Source: Victivallis vadensis (GTDB lineage Bacteria > Verrucomicrobiota > Lentisphaeria > Victivallales > GWF2-50-93). Taken from it: a stretch of DNA of 14,061 nt. The position numbers were made by a program, and so were the translations under genes. The stretch spans positions 1 to 14,061 of the forward strand of contig DYRX01000077.1 in the NCBI GenBank assembly GCA_020718525.1, given 5' to 3'. Each line of letters starts with the position of its first letter. Position 1 is the stretch's first letter. Of the stretch, positions 7,355-14,061 are shown piece by piece. Below the pieces are notes generated by a model. The model did no database searches. It was given only the letters and a program-made list of their open reading frames with translations, and had not been told where the DNA came from.

Positions 7355-7510
7355 TGCTCATATTCCTATTATACATTTCATTTTTCGGGCACATAACATA
7401 TACCTACATAGGTCGCTTGCAATTATTATTTCTCCCCGAATTGAAACACGGAGCAGATGACTTTAGGTTACACGCTTTGACATGCAAATATCCATGTAAT
7501 GGTGCTCCGG
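7355..7510. promoter_or_regulatory. Divergent intergenic region between the radical SAM and OleC-like units
   Basis: This AT-rich gap of about 155 bp must carry the promoters of both divergent units. It contains a perfect 12-bp inverted repeat at 7402-7413, a TTGACA hexamer at 7477-7482 on the plus strand, and a minus-strand TATAAT at 7368-7373 that sits immediately before the radical SAM ribosome site. None forms a convincing -35/-10 pair with normal spacing, so no promoter is assigned. No open reading frame here looks real. Confidence 0.55.
7402..7413. promoter_or_regulatory. Candidate operator: inverted repeat ACCTA-CA-TAGGT
   Basis: Two perfect 5-bp arms flank a CA spacer in the middle of the divergent promoter region, about 50 bp before the radical SAM start and about 100 bp before the OleC-like start. 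The position suits a dimeric regulator serving both units. The centre lacks the CpG common in LacI-type operators, so the local LacI-like protein is not the obvious binder. Confidence 0.3.
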
Positions 7511-9154
7511 ATGGGGAATGTTGTAAAATATCTGCGGGAGTCGGCAGAAAGGAATCCTTCCAGGACGGCAATCTTCCATCCTGCGAAGAAAGGCATGTCC
7601 AGCATATCATATTCTGAACTCTGGAGCAGAATTGACAAATTTTCCTCGGCGCTGGCCTCTCTGGGGCTGGAGCCCGGAGACAGAGTGATCGTCATGATTC
7701 CGATGTCGGTCGAGCTTTACATCGCATTGCTCGGGATAATTAAGCTTGGCGCGCTTGCAGTCTTTGCAGATCCATGGGTGAAGATGAAGCAGATCGTAGC
7801 CTTCTGCAGATTTGCCTCGCCTAAAGGATTCATTGGAATTCCAAAGAGCCATATCTTGCGCCTCTGCGACGGACAGCTCCGAAATATTCCTCTGACGGTG
7901 TCGACCGGATCAAAGTTCGCAGGAATTCTTGCGAAATTCGCATATGGAGAAATTATCGGGAAGGGGACGGGTTCCGATATACGCAGGATGCCCGACTGCG
8001 CTCCGGCGCTTATTACTTTCACCACGGGATCTAGCGGAATCCCGAAGGGAGCGAACAGGACGCACGGCTTCCTCGATGCTCAGAACAGGGCGCTCAACAT
8101 GGAATTTCCGATTGAGGACTCGGACACCGACATGCCGATGTTTCCGGTTTTCGCGCTTAGGAACCTGGCGGCGGGAATAAGTTCAGTATTCCCGGAGATG
8201 GACTTCAAGTCCCCCTCGACTGCGGATGCCGGAAAAATTCTGGAGGATATAAAGAAGTTCGGCGTGAACACGATCACCGCATCCCCGCCTTTCATAGACC
8301 GGCTTGCCGCCAGAATCTCAGAAAAGAAAATTAAGATTCCGATGCGCAGAATTCTAAGCGGCGGCGCGCCCGTAAGGGACGAGCAACTTAAAAACTGGAG
8401 AAAGGCTTTTGAAAACACGGAAATAATCGTGGTGTATGGTTCCACGGAGGCTGAGCCGGTCGCGCATATCTCACTTGAAGAAAGACTGTCGGCGAAAAGC
8501 TCAGCGCATCCTTTGTCCCCGGGATTCTGCGCCGGCAGGCCTTCAAGTCTCGTCAGAACTAAAATAATCGGAATAAACCAAGATCCAATCTCCTGGAACT
8601 CTTTTTCATGGAAAGATTTAGAACTCGAAACCGGAAGGATCGGCGAACTTATCGTATCGGGAGACCATGTCTGCAGGGATTATTTCAACAACCCGCATGC
8701 CGCGCAGGAAAACAAGATCGTTGATGCCGATGGAAACCTCTGGCACAGGATGGGCGACACGGGATATTTCGACGAAATCGGACGATTCTGGCTTGCTGGA
8801 CGTGTCCATTCGACGATTTTCAGGAACGGCATCCCCGTCCACCCACAGCTCCTCGAGCAGGCGGCGAAAGGAGATGACCCGAGAATCTCCATGGTCGCGG
8901 CGATAGGCATGCCCGACACGCAGTGCGGCGAGAAAGTCGCGGTGATCGTGAGCACTGCCGAGAAGTCCCAGGCGCATTCGCTGTCACTCGAAATTGTCGG
9001 GAAGGTCAGAAACGCCGGGCTTCCGCTGGATTTCATCGGGCTTACAGACAAGCCGCTACCCCTCGATCCGCGCCATAATTCGAAGATTGATTATGAGTTG
9101 CTGAAACGTGGCATTGACTTCGGAAGCCTTCGCGATACGGAGTGCATGAGATGA
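7511..9154 (+). CDS. OleC-like adenylate-forming ligase (AMP-dependent synthetase family, 547 aa)
   Basis: ANL-superfamily enzymes activate a carboxylate with ATP. Visible motifs, numbered from ATG 7511, are the P-loop TFTTGSSGIPKGANRTHG (169-186), SGGAPV (284-289), VYGSTEAEPV (308-317), the hinge-side WHRMGDTGYFDEIGRFWLAGR (411-431) and the C-terminal LDPRHNSKI with the catalytic Lys at about 525. The combination of ANRTHG, GFCAGRP, DPISW, WHRMGD and DPRHNSKI is that of OleC-type proteins, which turn 3-hydroxy acids into beta-lactones in olefin biosynthesis. OleA, OleB and OleD are absent here, so the substrate is probably different. ATG 7499 would add four residues; 7511 fits the family's usual beginning (MGNVVKYL). 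It leads the plus-strand unit and ends in an ATGA overlap with the UbiA-like gene. Confidence 0.85.
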   Translation: MGNVVKYLRESAERNPSRTAIFHPAKKGMSSISYSELWSRIDKFSSALASLGLEPGDRVIVMIPMSVELYIALLGIIKLGALAVFADPWVKMKQIVAFCRFASPKGFIGIPKSHILRLCDGQLRNIPLTVSTGSKFAGILAKFAYGEIIGKGTGSDIRRMPDCAPALITFTTGSSGIPKGANRTHGFLDAQNRALNMEFPIEDSDTDMPMFPVFALRNLAAGISSVFPEMDFKSPSTADAGKILEDIKKFGVNTITASPPFIDRLAARISEKKIKIPMRRILSGGAPVRDEQLKNWRKAFENTEIIVVYGSTEAEPVAHISLEERLSAKSSAHPLSPGFCAGRPSSLVRTKIIGINQDPISWNSFSWKDLELETGRIGELIVSGDHVCRDYFNNPHAAQENKIVDADGNLWHRMGDTGYFDEIGRFWLAGRVHSTIFRNGIPVHPQLLEQAAKGDDPRISMVAAIGMPDTQCGEKVAVIVSTAEKSQAHSLSLEIVGKVRNAGLPLDFIGLTDKPLPLDPRHNSKIDYELLKRGIDFGSLRDTECMR

Positions 9155-10098
9155 GGACCGAACTGACGGAAAAATCTAGATTTGCCTCACGGTTCAAGGC
9201 GTATCTTGACGAGAGATTTCCTCTGTTTTCGCACGGCATCCTCATTGTAAGCTATTACTCGTCCAACCAGTTTCTGGCGTTTGCACTTGAAGAGCCGGGA
9301 CATCCGATGTCATACTCATCGAATTCGATTATTGGAGCTATCGTCCTTTTCTGCATGTTTTTCCATCTGCGGGTCTTTGACGAGCACAAGGACTACGTGG
9401 AGGACATGAAATTCCACCCGGAACGCATTCTTCAAAGAGGGCTGATAACGCTGAAGGACCTACGGTGCTTCGGCGCGGCGGCGATACTTTTCGAACTCGT
9501 CTTGTGCTCGATCTGCGGATTCCCGGCGCTTCTGGCCGCAGTTATTGCGATACTTTTTTCGGCGCTGATGCTTAGGGAATTTTTTGTGGGTGCCTGGCTT
9601 AAAAGACATTTCCTGCTTTATGCATTCAGTCACATGCTCATCATGCCGCTCTTCGCACTGATGGTATTCAGCATCACGACCTCGAAATATCCGTGGGAAG
9701 CTCCGGGATGGTTCTGGCTCTATTCTTTCGTCGGGTTTTTCGTGACCTTCAACTGGGAGATGTCGAGAAAGATCAGGGCACCGTCCGACGAAGTCGAAGG
9801 ACTCGACAGCTACTCGAAGATATTCGGGACCTATGGCGCGGCCTACATGGTCATACTGGTCCGTGTGATAGACACAGCCATGGTCTTCTTGGTGGGCTGG
9901 CACCTTGAATTGAGTCCGTTTTTTTATATTGTGCTGATTCTGCTCTTCCTGATATGCTGTGTAGGTCTTTTACAGTTCCGTTTCAACACCTGCCGCAAGA
10001 CAGCTAAAAGGATGGAAGCCTATGCGGGAATGTACATAATAGCATTTGATCTGACACTCGCAGTCGAACTTCTAATGAAGAATGGAATGGAGTTTTAA
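9151..10098 (+). CDS. UbiA-superfamily membrane prenyltransferase (315 aa)
   Basis: UbiA enzymes transfer an isoprenoid chain from its diphosphate to an aromatic or polar acceptor inside the membrane. The first Asp-rich motif is RVFDEHKDYVED, with Asp77, Asp81 and Asp85 in the D-x3-D-x3-D spacing, followed by the typical basic stretch HPERILQRGLIT (89-100). The second motif region is NWEMSRKIRAPSDEVEGLDSY (201-221), with Asp213 and Asp219. About eight hydrophobic segments are spread through the protein. ATG 9151 is chosen because GGAG (9139-9142) lies 8 bp upstream and the ATGA overlaps the ligase stop; the upstream GTG at 9142 has no ribosome site. The sequence is not close to the ubiquinone, menaquinone or heme members I know, so acceptor and chain length are unassigned. 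It sits between an acyl-activating ligase and a dikinase, 2 bp before the latter. Confidence 0.82.
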   Translation: MRTELTEKSRFASRFKAYLDERFPLFSHGILIVSYYSSNQFLAFALEEPGHPMSYSSNSIIGAIVLFCMFFHLRVFDEHKDYVEDMKFHPERILQRGLITLKDLRCFGAAAILFELVLCSICGFPALLAAVIAILFSALMLREFFVGAWLKRHFLLYAFSHMLIMPLFALMVFSITTSKYPWEAPGWFWLYSFVGFFVTFNWEMSRKIRAPSDEVEGLDSYSKIFGTYGAAYMVILVRVIDTAMVFLVGWHLELSPFFYIVLILLFLICCVGLLQFRFNTCRKTAKRMEAYAGMYIIAFDLTLAVELLMKNGMEF

Positions 10099-10100
10099 GC

Positions 10101-12884
10101 ATGCTGAAAAACAGAAAGTCCGTATTTGTCTCCAATGAAAATTCCACACAGATAAAAATGTCGGAGTTCGGCGGAAAGGCAGGAAATCTTCACAAACTCG
10201 GACTCGCCGGCGAAAATGTGCCGCCCTGGTACGCCGTCTCCTCGGCGGTATTCATCAAATCAGCCGAAATATCGGGTATGGCAGAAAAAATTGGCGATTT
10301 GATCTCAAGACTGGACAAGAACACCGGTCTTGAGAAAATAAATGAAGCATCTTTAAAAATTAAAAAGCTCGTCGGGGAAATCGCCATACCGAAGGAACAG
10401 CTTTCAGAAATATTGACCGCCCATCGCGCAATGATCGGAGTCGGCGCATTTTTTTCCGTCCGTTCCTCAGCGCCTGATGAAGACGGGGTGACCGCGTCAT
10501 TTGCTGGACTGCACGACAGCTTCCTGTTTCTAAAAGGGGAGGACGAACTTGCCGACGCGATAAGGAAGGTCTGGGCATCAGCATTCAATCCCAGGGCGCT
10601 TGTCTTCAGACTTCAAAATGGTTTTGCGACAAGCTCGATTTCCATGGCGGTCGTCGTGCAGAAGATGGTCGAGGCAGACGTGAGCGGAATTATGTTCACT
10701 GCAAACCCCAACACCGGAAATCCCCTGCAGATTCTAATAAGCTCGCTTTATGGCGCGGGAGAGGGAATCGTCAGCGCTGGACTTGATGCAGACCTTTTCA
10801 TATTTGATAAATACGACGCTTCATTCAGTTCTGAAATAGCCGACAAGGCTGAACAGCTTGTGCATGATCTGAACACCGGAAAAGGTCTCAGAAAGATTCC
10901 TGTGCCAGATGATAGACGCAAAAGTCCAAGCATCGGAGCAACTCAGATAAGAACGCTTGCTGAAACTGGACTAAGAATTGAAAAGCTCTGTGGACACCCC
11001 CAGGACATAGAATTTTCCATGGATTCGGACGGCGTAGTCTTCATACTACAGTCGAGATCTATAAGCACCGCCAAAGAATACGGTCCGGCGGCAGGCAACA
11101 GGCTGATATGGGACAATTCAAACATTGTCGAAAGCTACTCCGGTCCGACATCCCCCATGACATTCAGCTTCATAAGAAGAGCCTACACCGTGGTCTATCA
11201 CTGCTTCTCGGAAGTCATGGGCATTGATCCGGAAAAAGTCAGGAGGAACCGTCCAGTGTTCGAGAACATGCTGGGAATTTTCCGTGGACAGGTCTACTAC
11301 AATATTGTGAACTGGTATCGTCTCGTAGCCCTTTTTCCGGGCTTTCAATACAACAGGAAATTCATGGAATCAATGATGGGGCTCAAGGAGAAAATCGAGA
11401 TTGACGAAGATGAAGCCCGGTTCCGGAAAACTTCATTCCGCAACAAATATTTTGTCGAGCTTCCGGCGCTTGCCAGGCTTCTGATCCGTTCCGCCTGGAA
11501 CTTTATCAGGATAGAAAAATTGGCTGGCGATTTTCACAAACATTTCACGGCACATTACGAAAAATGGGACGCCATGGACTTTGACTCGCTACCCCCGCAC
11601 AGCCTGATGGCAATCTACGTAGAAATGGAGGAAGCCTTGCTATGGAACTGGAAGACTCCTATCATAAACGACTTTTTCGTAATGATTTTTTACGGAACTT
11701 TGAAGAAAAAATGCGTCGAATGGTGCGGTGACACAAGCGGATCGCTCCAGAACGACCTGATCTGCGGCGAAGGAGGCATTGAAAGTGCCGAACCCGCAAA
11801 ACTTCTCATGAAAATATCAACGATCATCAGGAAAGACAAAAATCTCACAGATATTTTCATGCGGGAAAAGCCCGAAGACCTACTGCGGATTGTCCGCGAA
11901 AATCCGGCCTGCGCGACCCTTTCCGCCCTGCTGGACAGATACCTGCATCTTTATGGGTTCAGATGCATGAACGAGCTCAAGCTCGAAGAGCCTTCTCTGC
12001 GAGACGACCCCAGCTTCATCTTCCAAATGATCCAGAACTATCTGAAACTCAAGGATGAAAAACTTTTCGACCATGATCTCATCGAAAGAAAGGAAAAACA
12101 AATCAGGCGGGAGGCTGAAAAAAAAGCTTTCGGCGCAATCGGACAATTCCATAAAAAGATAATTTTCCGCAAACTGCTTGGAAATGCCAGACTCGGAGTC
12201 AAAAACCGCGAAAACATGAGATTTGCGCGGACACGAATTTACGGCCTCCTGCGAAAGCTGATAAACGCCATCGGGCTCCATTTTGAGAAAGAAGGAATCC
12301 TGACCGAAAGACATGACATCTACTATCTGACAATTGACGAAGTCTGGGACTACATCAAAGGCACAGCCGTCACATGCGACCTCAAGGGGCTCGCAGAACT
12401 GAGAAAGAAGGAATATGCAACATACAGGGATACTGCTTCGCAGGCGCCGGACGACCATTTCGAAACCTATGGAATTGCGTACCACAGAAACCTTTTCGTG
12501 AACTGGACAAAGAAGGTTGAAAAACACTCAAATGGTGCCTTATGCGGCATTGGATGCTGTCCTGGAACCGTGAGAAATAAAATCAAAATTCTGAAATCAC
12601 CAAAGGATGACATGGCACTGGATGGCGAAATACTCGTCGCCGGCAGAACCGATCCCGGCTGGGTTCCTCTCTATCCAGCAGTCTCGGGGATACTTATCGA
12701 GCGCGGAAGCATACTGTCGCACTCTGCGATCGTCGCAAGGGAAATGGGAATACCGACGATCGTGGGAATCCCCAACCTCCTCTCCAGCCTCGAAGACGGC
12801 CAAGTCGTCGAGATGGACGGCAAAACTGGTATTGTCATAATAATTCCCGGTCAAAATTTATCTGAAGACAATCCGCCTGTATAA
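10101..12884 (+). CDS. PEP synthase/rifampin phosphotransferase-like dikinase (ATP-grasp + phosphohistidine domains, 927 aa)
   Basis: Residues 20-325 form a PPDK/PEP-synthase-type ATP-binding domain: FGGKAGNLHKLG (23-34, Lys26), FSVRSSAPDEDG (118-129, Arg121), SFAGLHDSFL (133-142), VVVQKMV, SGIMFTANP (195-203), GAGEGIVSAG (218-227), and the closing QDIEF and ILQSRSIS (301-322). The swivelling phosphohistidine domain is at the C-terminus: TDPGWVPLYP (850-859) and GSILSHSAIVAREMGIPTI, with the catalytic His874. The PEP/pyruvate-binding TIM barrel of true PEP synthase is missing; instead a ~500-residue middle region (opening with NIVESYSGPTSPMTFSF, 341-357) lies between the two domains. That order matches rifampin phosphotransferase, which passes the beta-phosphate of ATP through His to a small-molecule hydroxyl. 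ATG 10101 has TGGAG 8 bp upstream. As last gene of the unit it likely phosphorylates a pathway intermediate; antibiotic resistance is possible but less suited to the neighbourhood. Confidence 0.87.
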   Translation: MLKNRKSVFVSNENSTQIKMSEFGGKAGNLHKLGLAGENVPPWYAVSSAVFIKSAEISGMAEKIGDLISRLDKNTGLEKINEASLKIKKLVGEIAIPKEQLSEILTAHRAMIGVGAFFSVRSSAPDEDGVTASFAGLHDSFLFLKGEDELADAIRKVWASAFNPRALVFRLQNGFATSSISMAVVVQKMVEADVSGIMFTANPNTGNPLQILISSLYGAGEGIVSAGLDADLFIFDKYDASFSSEIADKAEQLVHDLNTGKGLRKIPVPDDRRKSPSIGATQIRTLAETGLRIEKLCGHPQDIEFSMDSDGVVFILQSRSISTAKEYGPAAGNRLIWDNSNIVESYSGPTSPMTFSFIRRAYTVVYHCFSEVMGIDPEKVRRNRPVFENMLGIFRGQVYYNIVNWYRLVALFPGFQYNRKFMESMMGLKEKIEIDEDEARFRKTSFRNKYFVELPALARLLIRSAWNFIRIEKLAGDFHKHFTAHYEKWDAMDFDSLPPHSLMAIYVEMEEALLWNWKTPIINDFFVMIFYGTLKKKCVEWCGDTSGSLQNDLICGEGGIESAEPAKLLMKISTIIRKDKNLTDIFMREKPEDLLRIVRENPACATLSALLDRYLHLYGFRCMNELKLEEPSLRDDPSFIFQMIQNYLKLKDEKLFDHDLIERKEKQIRREAEKKAFGAIGQFHKKIIFRKLLGNARLGVKNRENMRFARTRIYGLLRKLINAIGLHFEKEGILTERHDIYYLTIDEVWDYIKGTAVTCDLKGLAELRKKEYATYRDTASQAPDDHFETYGIAYHRNLFVNWTKKVEKHSNGALCGIGCCPGTVRNKIKILKSPKDDMALDGEILVAGRTDPGWVPLYPAVSGILIERGSILSHSAIVAREMGIPTIVGIPNLLSSLEDGQVVEMDGKTGIVIIIPGQNLSEDNPPV

Positions 12885-12923
12885 GGCTGATTCTAACCCG
12901 ATTTTCGTGCGGATATCGGCTTA
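12882..12923. terminator. Hairpin between convergent genes, possible terminator
   Basis: TAAGGCTGAT (12882-12891) can pair with ATCGGCTTA (12915-12923), giving nine pairs with one bulged G and one G-T pair around a 23-base loop. It covers the stop codon of the dikinase gene and lies 4 bp past the end of the LacI-type gene, so it could act from both sides. There is no clear T-run after either arm and the loop is large, so it is only a candidate. Confidence 0.3.
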
Positions 12924-12927
12924 ATAG

Positions 12928-13947
12928 TCAATTCTTGAGAGTTTTTCCCTCATGCCATTTCGGAGAAAGACTTATCTTCATGATGTGCTCCGGGATTCCG
13001 TGAATCCTTTTTCTTATCTCTTGATCCAAGAGCGAGACGGAAACCTCTGCAATGTCTTTTTCATCGGAAATGACTCCGCTTATTGGCTTTGCCCAGTCCG
13101 ACATAGGCTCTATCAAGATCAGGCATGCAAATCCCGGACATTTGCTTCCGAATTTTTCTTTGAGAGCGTAATATTGACCTATGTGGAAACCAATGACTGC
13201 GTCAGGCCCTTCTTTCTTGACCCATGCTATGAATCCAGAAATATCGCCTGGCAGACCAGTGAACGGAGGAATAGACATGGCGATCTTGCTGTAATGAGCC
13301 TGTCTCTCCAGGACGGCACCCAGCCTCAAATCGTCATCGGGAACAGGATGAGCATGACGGCATACTGCCGCACCTATTCGCCTGTATGATGATTCGATGC
13401 ATTTGTCCCAGGTCAACTGCACTCCTCTAAAAACATCGGAGGCAATGCGGTGAAAGCTGTTCTTCCAAAGGGTGTTGGTATTTGAAATGACAGTGAAATC
13501 TTCAAGCTCCAGGTCGTATGCGATGGAATGCGAGTCTGTTATGCGTCCTATTATCACGCCGGCATAGCCGCGGCTAAAGAGAGTTGTTTCCAGTTCGCGG
13601 GCCGATTTGTAGTCCCTCAAATTGAAAAGATCCACTGAAAAGCAATATTCGCCTGCCGCCTGCGGAATGCATCTGAAGTCTGAAGCAGCTTCTTTGTCGC
13701 TGTCGTCGCTGTCGCGAAGAAATGCGATTTGAATCATATCGGATTTTTTTCTCTTATTCCGATTCCCGGAGCCCATGACTGAAAAGAGCATATTCGGTCT
13801 GTAGCCCATTTCGCGCGCGAGCTTCTGTATTTTTGTCCGCGTGCTTTCCGCAAGCAACTTGCTGTTCCGCATGGCGAGGCTCACGCTCGATTTGCTCATG
13901 CCTATTTCACGAGCCACATCAATCATGCTGGGTCTTTTTTTACTCAT
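12928..13947 (-). CDS. LacI/GalR-family transcriptional regulator (339 aa)
   Basis: The N-terminal helix-turn-helix and hinge are visible in residues 1-55: SMIDVAREIGMSKSSVSLAM, then STRTKIQKLAREMGYRPNMLFSVMG. This is followed by a periplasmic-binding-protein-like effector domain (IQIAFLRD from about 70; GYAGVIIGRI; RRIGAAV; GPDAVIGFHIG near 250; GVISDEKDIAE near 300). The closing effector-domain blocks are divergent, as in many LacI-type proteins of Verrucomicrobia and Lentisphaerae. ATG 13947 is preferred, with AAAAGG 10 bp upstream; a TTG at 13956 would add three residues and places that ribosome site too close. It converges on unit C, so it is not obviously in the same regulon. An inverted repeat about 33 bp upstream could serve autoregulation. 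The effector, usually a sugar in this family, cannot be predicted. Confidence 0.88.
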   Translation of the reverse strand: MSKKRPSMIDVAREIGMSKSSVSLAMRNSKLLAESTRTKIQKLAREMGYRPNMLFSVMGSGNRNKRKKSDMIQIAFLRDSDDSDKEAASDFRCIPQAAGEYCFSVDLFNLRDYKSARELETTLFSRGYAGVIIGRITDSHSIAYDLELEDFTVISNTNTLWKNSFHRIASDVFRGVQLTWDKCIESSYRRIGAAVCRHAHPVPDDDLRLGAVLERQAHYSKIAMSIPPFTGLPGDISGFIAWVKKEGPDAVIGFHIGQYYALKEKFGSKCPGFACLILIEPMSDWAKPISGVISDEKDIAEVSVSLLDQEIRKRIHGIPEHIMKISLSPKWHEGKTLKN

Positions 13948-13979
13948 TGCAGTCAAACCTTTTATATGCGAATCAAACG

Positions 13980-13991
13980 AGCTGAACAGCT
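13980..13991. promoter_or_regulatory. Candidate operator upstream of the LacI-type gene: AGCTG-AA-CAGCT
   Basis: A perfect inverted repeat with 5-bp arms and an AA spacer lies 33 bp before the regulator's ATG. This is where an autoregulatory site or one for a divergent gene beyond the window end would be expected. The rest of the 13948-14061 gap is AT-rich and shows no gene or confident promoter. Confidence 0.3.
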
Positions 13992-14061
13992 GACTTCATG
14001 TTTTCCATACAACGGATGTTCCTTTTTGCGTATAGTAATATTTACATTGCAACTCATTGAT

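Noticed and set aside
7364..7373. TATAAT on the minus strand as the -10 box of the radical SAM gene
   Set aside because: It abuts the AGGA ribosome site, so a transcript starting there would lose that site; the -35 position (TTATGT) is weak. The LacI gene shows the same TATAAA-AGG arrangement at 13958-13966, which looks like an AT-rich leader next to the ribosome site rather than a promoter.
7477..7500. Sigma70-like promoter for the OleC-like gene: TTGACA with TGTAAT at 7495
   Set aside because: The -35 hexamer is perfect, but the spacer is only 12 bp and no -10-like hexamer occurs at 16-18 bp.
7499..7510. ATG 7499 as the start of the OleC-like gene
   Set aside because: It is not excluded, but it adds only four residues, has no ribosome site, and the family's usual beginning matches ATG 7511 better.
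11880..12527. 215-residue open frame on the minus strand inside the dikinase gene
   Set aside because: It is antisense to a well-supported gene; the Phe/Leu/Ser-rich translation is a by-product of the opposite strand's codons.
10101..12884. True phosphoenolpyruvate synthase (PpsA) or pyruvate phosphate dikinase
   Set aside because: The phosphohistidine domain is at the very C-terminus and no PEP/pyruvate-binding TIM barrel follows it.
1..14061. tRNA, rRNA, CRISPR, insertion sequence, phage or attachment-site features
   Set aside because: No repeats with spacers, transposase or integrase motifs, or RNA-like segments were seen; almost all the window is occupied by the genes listed.

Overview
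The window looks like a bacterial chromosome segment of moderate GC content. It holds eleven protein-coding genes packed into three tight transcription units plus one regulator. I found no RNA genes, insertion sequences, CRISPR arrays or phage genes. The best taxonomic hint is the last gene, a LacI-family regulator whose short, divergent sequence style resembles regulators common in Verrucomicrobia and Lentisphaerae. Assignment to the PVC group is therefore an inference with low to moderate confidence.

Layout. Unit A (1-4676, + strand) encodes a class I HMG-CoA reductase cut by the window start, a BtaA-like/DUF3419 aminocarboxypropyl transferase, a phytol/dolichol-kinase-type membrane protein with a long extra membrane half, and a GNAT-fold protein. 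Unit B (7354 down to 4657, - strand) encodes a radical SAM protein with a SPASM-like C-terminus, a polytopic membrane protein built from two homologous halves, and a small two-helix membrane protein coupled to it by an ATGA overlap. Unit C (7511-12884, + strand) encodes an OleC-like adenylate-forming ligase, a UbiA-type prenyltransferase and a 927-residue ATP-grasp/phosphohistidine dikinase of rifampin-phosphotransferase layout. Units A and B converge with a 20-bp overlap. Units B and C diverge from a shared intergenic region of about 150 bp. The LacI-type gene (13947 down to 12928, - strand) converges on unit C.

Taken together, nearly every enzyme acts on lipids or isoprenoids: mevalonate formation, SAM-dependent headgroup transfer, polyprenol phosphorylation, acyl adenylation, prenyl transfer, radical chemistry and phosphorylation of a small molecule. 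The gene set does not match a pathway I know. It lacks the usual partners of several of its members: no BtaB with BtaA, no OleA/B/D with OleC, and no other mevalonate genes. I read the region as a candidate undescribed membrane-lipid or prenylated small-molecule pathway. The product cannot be deduced from sequence alone. One apparent single-base frameshift sits at the 3' end of the radical SAM gene.
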